DNA from: Halomonas halodenitrificans DSM 735
GTDB taxonomy: Bacteria > Pseudomonadota > Gammaproteobacteria > Pseudomonadales > Halomonadaceae
Length of the DNA stretch: 64,000 bases
Direction of reading: 5' to 3'
NCBI RefSeq assembly: GCF_000620045.1
Contig: NZ_JHVH01000017.1
Location: 1-64,000, forward strand
A program made the position numbers and the translations under genes. The notes under the pieces are model-generated. The model did not search any database and had not been told where the DNA came from. It worked only from the letters and a program-made list of their open reading frames with translations. Positions 57,560 through 64,000 of this stretch are shown piece after piece (positions within the stretch are counted from its first letter, which is position 1; the number at the start of each line of letters is the position of its first letter).

Positions 57560-57570
57560 GACCCGCCGTT

Positions 57571-58296
57571 TCACTCTTCGGGGAGTTCGGCGCTGTGGAA
57601 GACGTTCTGCACGTCGTCGCAGTCGTTGAGAGCGTCGACCAGCTTGTTGAACGTGGCCACATCGTCACCCTCCAGCGGGGTGGTGGTCTGGGGCACGAAC
57701 TGGATCTCGTCGATCGCGAAATCGAGCTCGCCGAAGGCGTCGAGCAGCGCCTGCTTGCTCTTGGCGTACTCGGTATGAGGGGCGAAGACGGTGATCTGTC
57801 CCTCCTCGTTCTCGATGTCGGCCACGTCGACGTCGGCCTCCACCAGGGCCTCGAGTACCGCCTCCTCATCGCTGCCCGGGAAGGCCAGGATGGCGCAGTG
57901 GTCGAACATGTGGCTGACGCTGCCCGGGGTGCCGAGTTTGCACTTGGTCTTGTTGAAGCAGGTGCGTACCTCGCCGAAGGTACGGTTGGGGTTGTCGGTC
58001 AGACAGTCGACGATGACCATGCAGTTGCCCGGCCCGAAACCCTCGTAGCGTGCCGGAGAGAAGTCTTCGCCGCCCACGCCGCTGGCCTTGTCCAGCGCCT
58101 TGTCGATGACGTGGGAGGGCACCTGATCCTTCTTGGCGCGCTCGATCAAACCGCGCAGGCTGAGGTTGCCGTCGGGGTCGGTACCGCCCTGCTTGGCACA
58201 CACATAGATCTCGCGGCCGTACTTGCTGTAGACCTTGGTCTTGGCGTCGGCCGTCTTGGCCATGGATTCCTTGCGGTTCTGGAAGGCCCTGCCCAT
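57571..58296 (-). CDS. YebC/PmpR family protein
   Basis: This 241-residue protein has the family start [21 protein letters not shown] and blocks [38 protein letters not shown] and [11 protein letters not shown]. YebC proteins were first described as transcription regulators. More recent work links them to resolving ribosome stalls. The gene converges with the RIO kinase gene 11 bp away. Start context is clear at ATG 58296. Confidence 0.93.
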   Translation of the reverse strand: MGRAFQNRKESMAKTADAKTKVYSKYGREIYVCAKQGGTDPDGNLSLRGLIERAKKDQVPSHVIDKALDKASGVGGEDFSPARYEGFGPGNCMVIVDCLTDNPNRTFGEVRTCFNKTKCKLGTPGSVSHMFDHCAILAFPGSDEEAVLEALVEADVDVADIENEEGQITVFAPHTEYAKSKQALLDAFGELDFAIDEIQFVPQTTTPLEGDDVATFNKLVDALNDCDDVQNVFHSAELPEE

Positions 58297-58515
58297 ATCG
58301 TTATCCTGTCGAGTTCAACATGAACAGGATTTTACGAGACCTGGCGAGGCGCGAACAGGGCTATTTTGCCGCTCGGCAGGTTGTCTGCGACGACTACTCT
58401 CCGTAGCTCGACTGCCAGCGCCGCTGAAGAGGCAGTGAGATCCTATGCAGCATGTTATGGAACTATAAGATTCGGCGATGTCTGATGTACTCACGAAAAC
58501 GGCAATGGAGTGACC

Positions 58516-58968
58516 ATGATGACCGACAAGCTTTCTCTACCTGTCCTGCTGCTGAGCGCCATGACGCTGGCCGGCTGTGCCGGGTTCGACGCTACCTCCA
58601 GTGGTCCCGTGGACGAGCCTCTGGAGAATACTTACTGGAAGTTGGAAAAGGTGGGTGATCGCGAGGCGGTAGCCATCGATGAGGCGCGTGAGGCGCATCT
58701 GGTGCTGCATGCCGAAGACAGTCGCCTGGCCGGCTCCACCGGGTGTAATCGCATGATGGGGCAGTTCGAGCACAAGGGCGACCGGCTGAGCTTCGATCAG
58801 GTGGCCACCACCATGATGGCCTGCCCAGGTGAGGTGATGGAGCTCGAGCGTGCCTTCCTCGAGGCCCTCGACAGCGTCGAGACCTGGCAGGTCAAGGGCG
58901 AGTCCCTGGCCCTCATCGATGCCGAGGGTGAAACCCTGGCACACTTCGAGGCGGTGCATCTCTACTGA
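58516..58968 (+). CDS. META-domain (HslJ-like) lipoprotein
   Basis: This 150-residue protein has a lipoprotein signal ending LAGCAGFD with the acylated Cys. A META domain follows, with ENTYWKLEKVGD, GSTGCNRMMGQFEH and TMMACPGEVMELERAFLEAL. HslJ-like proteins sit in the envelope and respond to heat shock or outer-membrane stress in E. coli; their function is unclear. ATG 58516 has GGAG upstream at six bases. Confidence 0.93.
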   Translation: MMTDKLSLPVLLLSAMTLAGCAGFDATSSGPVDEPLENTYWKLEKVGDREAVAIDEAREAHLVLHAEDSRLAGSTGCNRMMGQFEHKGDRLSFDQVATTMMACPGEVMELERAFLEALDSVETWQVKGESLALIDAEGETLAHFEAVHLY

Positions 58969-59135
58969 ACTTCGGGAACGACTGAGCCCCCTAGACCCGC
59001 CGGATGCTTCCTTCAATCCATTCGACGCTCGCTACATCGTGACGGGCGTTGTCTTTTCGTGCGCCCGCAAGGCATGCAGAGCTGTTAACCTATTGCCAGG
59101 ATTAACCCAACGGTTCAGCGAATTCAGCCAATAGC

Positions 59136-61793
59136 ATGTCGCATTCTCCAGGCCTTGCGCCATTCGGTATCGTGCTTGATACCCAGCGCGACAGACGTCG
59201 CGCTATTATCGCCTATGCGGTGAGCATACTGCTGTTGCTTGCAGTGATCGGTAGCTTTGCGCTCGAACAGTATCGGAGTGATATTCAGGCTGTCGAGGAG
59301 CGTAATGCCGCCAGGGCCGATCTGGTGGCGGAGTGGGTCTCCAGCATCTTTTCTTCCAGTGAGGCGGTGCTGGCCAGTGTATCGGCGCACCTCGATACAT
59401 CGACGGGGATGAGCCAAACCAGCGATTGGCTGCAGGCCATGGATGCCAGGCTGGCGCTCTTTGACAGAATCAACGTGCTGGATACCCAGGGGCGCATTCT
59501 GGCTTCCTCCAGCAGAGATTACTCACCGGATCGCCCCTTGGGTGGGCTGCCCTTCTATCATCGGCTTTTATCACTGTCCGCCGGTGAGCAGGCCGTGACG
59601 CCGTTGGTCTGGTCGCACTCGACGCGAGAGTTTCGAGTGGTACACGCCCAGCGTCTGGTCGATGGCCGGGTCATTAGTGTCGAGCTCAAGCCGATGGCCT
59701 TCTATCATGGTCTGACCTCGCTGAGCATGGCGTCGGGCCAGAGCACCGCCATCCTGGATACCGAGACGCAGCTGATTACCCGGCTTCCTGCTTTCGGCGA
59801 GGGCCAGGATCTAGGCGGCCTAGGCAAGGTGGTAAGTGGCTCAATGACCCGGCGACTGATCGATAGAAGGAAGCGGCGCGACCAATTTCGCGCTCGCTCG
59901 GCTCTGGATGGCAAGGAGCGCTTCTATGGTGTGCTTCGCATCGGCGACCTGCCTTTCGTGACGATAGTCGGCGAAGAGGTATCGGTAGCGCTGGCGGGCT
60001 GGGTGCAGAGGTTATGGCTTTATCTGGCGATTGTTGTGGCGGTGGTAGGGTTGGGCGGGTTGCTGCTGCGCCACTACCTCCGCCAACTGCGGCTGAAGGA
60101 GGACGTGCGTCAACATGAAGCCCAGCTGAGAATCGCCGCCGTTGCCTTCGAGACACACCTGGGCATGTTAATCACCGATGCCGAGGGCAAGATCCTGCGC
60201 GCCAACGATACCTTCACCCGTATTACCGGCTATCCAGAGGAAGAGGTGTTGGGCAAGGGGCCGAATCTGCTGAGTTCCGGGCGGCATGATCAAGCCTTCT
60301 ACGCGGAGATGTGGCGTCGCATTGCGCGCCATGACGGCTGGCAGGGCGAAATCTGGAATCGTCGGCGCAACGGCGAAGTGTTCCCCGAGTGGATGACCAT
60401 CAGCGCGGTGCGCAATGCCGAGAATGAGCTGACCCATTATGTCGCGACCATCAGCGATCTGACCGAGCGCAAGGCCGCCGAGCAAGAGATTCACCAATTG
60501 GCGTTCTTCGACTCCCTGACCGGGTTGCCCAACCGGCGGTTGCTGATGGATCGACTGCAGAGCTTGCAGCGCGCCAGTAAACACGGTGGCCATTTGGCGG
60601 CACTGATCTTCCTGGATCTCGATAATTTCAAACAGGTGAACGATACTCTGGGCCTCCATCGCGGTGACCAGCTGCTGCGCCTGGTCACGGAACGCTTGAG
60701 CTCGGTGATTCGCGAGCCCGATACCCTGGCACGGCTGGGCGGCGATGAGTTCGCGCTGCTGCTGCACGACCTGGGGGAGTGTCCGGAGGCGGCCGCCAAG
60801 GACGCCGAAGAAGTCGCGCTCAAGCTGCTGTCGGCCCTACAGGCCCCTCTGGTCGTCGGTGGTGAGCAGTTGGTGGTCACCGCCAGCCTGGGTGTCGCGC
60901 TGTTCCAGGGGCATGAGACCCACCTCGATAGCATCCTTCAACAGGCCGATACGGCACTGTTCCAGGCCAAGGCGGCGGGACGAGACACCCTGAGTTTCTT
61001 CGACCCGGATATACAGGCGCGCCTGCAGGCGCGAGCTCGCCTCGAGTCCGACCTGCGTCAGGCGCTGCCACGGGGAGAGCTTCGGCTCCACTATCAGCCT
61101 CAGGTAACGGCCACCGGTGAGATATTCGGTGTCGAGGCGCTGTTGCGCTGGCAGCATCCCAGTCGAGGGGCCGTCTCACCGGGTGATTTCATTCCCCTGG
61201 CCGAGGAGAACCGCATGATCCTGCCGATGGGGAGTTGGGTCCTGGAGACTGCCTGCCGTCAGCTGGCCGGTTGGGCCGCCGACCCCGCACGGCAGCATGT
61301 GATCATGGCGGTGAACGTAAGCCCCGTACAGTTTCGTGAGGCCGACTTCGTCGAACAGGTGCTGGCGATTCTGGATGATACCGGGGCGCCGGCCGAGCGT
61401 CTCAAACTGGAGGTGACCGAGAGTCTGTTCATGGAGGAGCGTGATGCCGCCCGGGGCAAGATGCTGCGCCTGAGCGAGCGTGGCGTACGCTTCTCCTTGG
61501 ATGACTTCGGTACTGGTTATTCTTCGCTCTCCTATCTCAAGCGTTTGCCACTGGCGCAGCTCAAGATCGATCAGAGCTTCGTGTGCGACCTGTTCGAAGG
61601 TCGGGCATCGGCGGCCATTGTGACCAGCATTATTTCTCTGGCACGTAGCCTGGAGCTGGATGTCATTGCCGAAGGTGTCGAGACCGAGGCGCAGCGTGAG
61701 TGGCTGATGACCCATGGGTGCACATGTTTCCAGGGGTATTTCTTCGGTCGCCCACAGCCTATCGAAGGCCTGCCATTATCCACTTCCCCCTGA
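59136..61793 (+). CDS. Sensory GGDEF-EAL protein with periplasmic and PAS domains
   Basis: This 885-residue protein has a first helix near residues 25-45 (AIIAYAVSILLLLAVIGSFA), a Cache-like extracytoplasmic region to about 285, and a second helix near 290-312 (LYLAIVVAVVGLGGLLLRHY). A PAS domain (about 335-455) precedes a GGDEF domain with intact RLGGDEFALLL (about 460-620) and an EAL domain with FGVEALLRW and DDFGTGYSSLSYLKRLP (about 640-880). It could make or degrade c-di-GMP in response to an outside cue. It converges with a second GGDEF-EAL gene 54 bp away. Confidence 0.92.
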   Translation: MSHSPGLAPFGIVLDTQRDRRRAIIAYAVSILLLLAVIGSFALEQYRSDIQAVEERNAARADLVAEWVSSIFSSSEAVLASVSAHLDTSTGMSQTSDWLQAMDARLALFDRINVLDTQGRILASSSRDYSPDRPLGGLPFYHRLLSLSAGEQAVTPLVWSHSTREFRVVHAQRLVDGRVISVELKPMAFYHGLTSLSMASGQSTAILDTETQLITRLPAFGEGQDLGGLGKVVSGSMTRRLIDRRKRRDQFRARSALDGKERFYGVLRIGDLPFVTIVGEEVSVALAGWVQRLWLYLAIVVAVVGLGGLLLRHYLRQLRLKEDVRQHEAQLRIAAVAFETHLGMLITDAEGKILRANDTFTRITGYPEEEVLGKGPNLLSSGRHDQAFYAEMWRRIARHDGWQGEIWNRRRNGEVFPEWMTISAVRNAENELTHYVATISDLTERKAAEQEIHQLAFFDSLTGLPNRRLLMDRLQSLQRASKHGGHLAALIFLDLDNFKQVNDTLGLHRGDQLLRLVTERLSSVIREPDTLARLGGDEFALLLHDLGECPEAAAKDAEEVALKLLSALQAPLVVGGEQLVVTASLGVALFQGHETHLDSILQQADTALFQAKAAGRDTLSFFDPDIQARLQARARLESDLRQALPRGELRLHYQPQVTATGEIFGVEALLRWQHPSRGAVSPGDFIPLAEENRMILPMGSWVLETACRQLAGWAADPARQHVIMAVNVSPVQFREADFVEQVLAILDDTGAPAERLKLEVTESLFMEERDAARGKMLRLSERGVRFSLDDFGTGYSSLSYLKRLPLAQLKIDQSFVCDLFEGRASAAIVTSIISLARSLELDVIAEGVETEAQREWLMTHGCTCFQGYFFGRPQPIEGLPLSTSP

Positions 61794-61847
61794 AAGACTT
61801 TCTGGCCAGGCAGTAACAGTCGAGGGCAAGAAGTCGAGGGAGGCTGG

Positions 61848-64000
61848 TTATCTCGTGAGGAGACGCTCGATCTCTGCCAGCAGTGTCACGCAGGCGTTAT
61901 CGAGCAGGCGGCGATATTCGGAGATGTCTCGGTCGGCGTCTCTATTGATATCGGGCGTGGCCAGAATAGCCACGAGACGATGTGCCTCTCGATGTAGCAT
62001 GGCCAGGTGACCCAGGTCTGGGTATTCCTGTCCATGGTCACGAGCCAGCCAGTCACAGAAGTGACAGCTTGGGTCGGCTAACGGTGTGGAAGTCGGTTGT
62101 GTTTCGTTATCCAGGTCATGATGCAGCTGTTGATACCAGGCGCGGTGCTCGATGCCGGCACTCAACAGCGGTAGCCAGTTTGTCGGTAGTGTTACCTGGT
62201 TGGTCCACTGGATTGGCGGGCGCCACTCGGCACACCACTCGGGAATTGACTCTGCGAGCATGGGGCGGGCAATACCGTAGCCCTGGCCCAGCTCGCAGCC
62301 TAGACGCACCAGCAACTGGCCATGAGCCAGGGTCTCTACCCCCTCGGCAATCACCCGGCGCTCGAAGGCTCCGGCCAGCCCCAGTACACCGGTGAGAATC
62401 TTGAGGTCCTCGGGGGCGTCAAGGATGTCACGCACGAAGCTCTGGTCGATCTTCACTGTGCCGGCAGGCAGCCGCTTGAGGTAGGTCAGCGACGAGTAAC
62501 CGGTGCCGAAGTCATCCAGCGAGACCCGCACGCCGAGGCGCCGACACGCCTCCAGCAGCTCACTGATCAGTGCTAGGTCGCCCAGGGCACTGGTCTCGAG
62601 GATCTCCAGCTCCAGTCTACTGGCGGGCAGACCCGGCTGCTCGGCGAGTAGCTCAGCCAGCCGCGTGGGAAGCTCGCGCTGGCGCAGGTGGCGGGCCGCC
62701 ATGTTGACGCTCACCGGCAGGTCCAGGCCCATGCGTCGCCAGGCGGCGACCTGGGCCAGGGCGTGGCGGATTACCCATTCCCCGAGCGTCTCGGCCAGGG
62801 CGTGTTCCTCGATGATGGGCAGGAACTGACTCGGGGCCAGAAGGCCGTGCTCGGGGTGGGACCAGCGAACCAGCGCCTCGACCCCGATCACCTCACCCGA
62901 TCGCATATTGACCTTGGGTTGATAGTGGAGTGTGAACTCTTCCTTTTCCAGTGCTTGCTGCAGGCGCTCCAGACTTTCGTGATGGCTGCGTACCGAGCGA
63001 TCATGCTCCGGGTCGAACAGATGATAGCGCCCCTTGCCGGCGAGCTTGGCCTGGTACATGGCCTGGTCGGCCTGGCGTAGTAGCTGGTCGGCCTCGACAC
63101 CCTCGGCCTGGGGATAAAAAGTGACTCCGATGCTGGCGCTGACCTTGAGGCACTGGCCTTCATACCATACTGGCTGGGCGGTGGTCTCGAGCAGGCGCAG
63201 CAGCAGGGGCATGGCCAATTGAGTGTCGGTGAGATCGATCAGCACGGCGACGAATTCATCGCCGCCCAGGCGCGACAGGGTATCTCCCTCGCGCATCACC
63301 TCTCGCAGCCGCTTCGCCAGGGTCACCAACAAGTGGTCCCCGGCGGAGTGGCCGAAGCGATCATTGATGGCCTTGAAGCCGTCGAGGTCCAGGTAGGCCA
63401 CGGCCAGGCGCCGCCCCAGGCGCTGCTCGTGAGCCATGGCCTGGCCCAGGCGGTCGGCGAGCAGCACCCGGTTGGGCAGGCCGGTGAGGGCGTCGTAGTG
63501 AGCCAGGTACTCCAGCTGGCGCTCATGTTCCTTGATCAGAGTGATGTCGCTGGAGATGCCCAACAGGCCAACGATCGTCTCGTCGTCGCGGATCGGCGTC
63601 TTGATCTCCAGATAGACATGACGATTGCCATCGGCATCGCGCGTGACCACCTCCTCGGTGGTCTGCTCACCGGCCAGCACCCGGCGGTCCAGGGCGTGGA
63701 GCCGTGCCGTCGTGTCGGCGTCGAAGAAGCGGTCATCCACGCTGCCTACCAGTGTGTCGGCATCACAGTTCAGCAGCGCCAGGGTGGTGCAGTTGGCGTA
63801 GGTATAGCGGCAGTTCTGATCCTTCATGTAAATATAGGAAGCGACGTGGTCGAGGGCCTCGCGGAAGCGCCGAGTCTCGAGGTGAGCGGCGTGCAGGGCG
63901 GCCTCCGTCTGCTTGCGCTCGGTGATATCGGTGATCACGCCATACCAGGAGATGGCACCATCGGCCTCGGCATGGGGCAGGGCGTCACCGAATACCCACT
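61848..64000 (-). CDS. PAS-GGDEF-EAL protein with C-terminal CZB-like zinc domain (5' end beyond window)
   Basis: The open frame enters from the right edge, so the N-terminus is missing. The visible 717 residues start in a PAS domain (ending ISWYGVITDITERKQ) and contain another PAS segment (HVASYIYMKDQNCRYTYANC). A GGDEF domain with RLGGDEFVAVL, an EAL domain with GVEALVRW and DDFGTGYSSLTY, and a last 120 residues with GIEHRAWYQQL, SCHFCDWLARD and LHREAHRL follow. These last motifs match the His-Cys-His-His zinc pattern of CZB domains. Both catalytic domains look intact. A zinc or redox input to c-di-GMP turnover is inferred. Confidence 0.9.
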   Translation of the reverse strand, partial: WVFGDALPHAEADGAISWYGVITDITERKQTEAALHAAHLETRRFREALDHVASYIYMKDQNCRYTYANCTTLALLNCDADTLVGSVDDRFFDADTTARLHALDRRVLAGEQTTEEVVTRDADGNRHVYLEIKTPIRDDETIVGLLGISSDITLIKEHERQLEYLAHYDALTGLPNRVLLADRLGQAMAHEQRLGRRLAVAYLDLDGFKAINDRFGHSAGDHLLVTLAKRLREVMREGDTLSRLGGDEFVAVLIDLTDTQLAMPLLLRLLETTAQPVWYEGQCLKVSASIGVTFYPQAEGVEADQLLRQADQAMYQAKLAGKGRYHLFDPEHDRSVRSHHESLERLQQALEKEEFTLHYQPKVNMRSGEVIGVEALVRWSHPEHGLLAPSQFLPIIEEHALAETLGEWVIRHALAQVAAWRRMGLDLPVSVNMAARHLRQRELPTRLAELLAEQPGLPASRLELEILETSALGDLALISELLEACRRLGVRVSLDDFGTGYSSLTYLKRLPAGTVKIDQSFVRDILDAPEDLKILTGVLGLAGAFERRVIAEGVETLAHGQLLVRLGCELGQGYGIARPMLAESIPEWCAEWRPPIQWTNQVTLPTNWLPLLSAGIEHRAWYQQLHHDLDNETQPTSTPLADPSCHFCDWLARDHGQEYPDLGHLAMLHREAHRLVAILATPDINRDADRDISEYRRLLDNACVTLLAEIERLLTR

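Overview
The window is GC-rich gammaproteobacterial chromosome, most likely from Halomonas or a close Halomonadaceae relative. This rests on the anaerobic-type FabA/FabB pair, a BetT-like BCCT osmolyte transporter, a RapA/YghU/ArgP-ArgO/HdhA gene set, and the blocks rplU-rpmA-obgE-proB and rpsT-murJ-ribF-ileS-lspA-fkpB-ispH followed by minor pilins. The taxon is inferred from gene content and was not checked against any database.

Region 1 (1 to about 11,330) is accessory DNA. It begins with the 5' part of a type 1 BREX phage-defence operon read leftwards: brxA, brxB, brxC and the first 114 codons of pglX, cut by the window edge. Next to it lies a visibly AT-rich block read rightwards. This holds two complete tyrosine recombinases, one recombinase-like protein with eroded catalytic residues, and a small coiled-coil protein, all in one translationally coupled operon. 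The layout resembles the Gamma-Mobile-Trio (GMT) and Tn554-type recombinase modules that carry defence cargo. The module stops about 80 bp before ssb, so one end of a mobile defence island probably lies here, with BREX as cargo. The 315 bp between the two divergent operons contain several inverted and direct repeats, including a 46-bp dyad that could be a recombination or operator site.

Region 2 (11,400 to 23,750) holds ssb, an RmlD-like gene coupled to plsC, and the unsaturated-fatty-acid pair fabA-fabB. It then holds a seven-gene leftward operon: LitR-type MerR regulator, photolyase, NTF2-like protein, SDR, FAD oxidoreductase, DUF1365 protein and CFA-synthase-like methyltransferase. This looks like a light or photo-oxidative stress operon that combines DNA repair with membrane-lipid modification. 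Its likely operator is a pair of 8-bp direct repeats with an 11-bp period.

Region 3 (23,750 to 38,260) carries rapA, two SDR genes (one very like hdhA), a membrane-anchored TlpA-like thioredoxin, a universal stress protein, a BetT-like transporter, tRNA-Pro(CGG), and ispB divergent from rplU-rpmA-obgE-proB, then rpsT with a clear terminator.

Region 4 (38,290 to 53,630) carries murJ, ribF (with a 4 x 30-bp in-frame repeat in its tail), ileS, lspA, fkpB and ispH, then a minor-pilin operon (pilE-like, pilV, pilW, pilX) facing a fimT-like gene. After these come yghU, the divergent argP/argO regulator-exporter pair, an RlpA-like protein, an LD-carboxypeptidase and a HIT protein.

Region 5 (53,630 to 64,000) is rich in c-di-GMP enzymes: a membrane GGDEF protein, a sensory GGDEF-EAL protein, and a PAS-GGDEF-EAL protein with a C-terminal CZB-like zinc site cut by the right edge. 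Between them are a DbpA-type helicase, a RIO-type kinase, a YebC-family protein and a META-domain lipoprotein.
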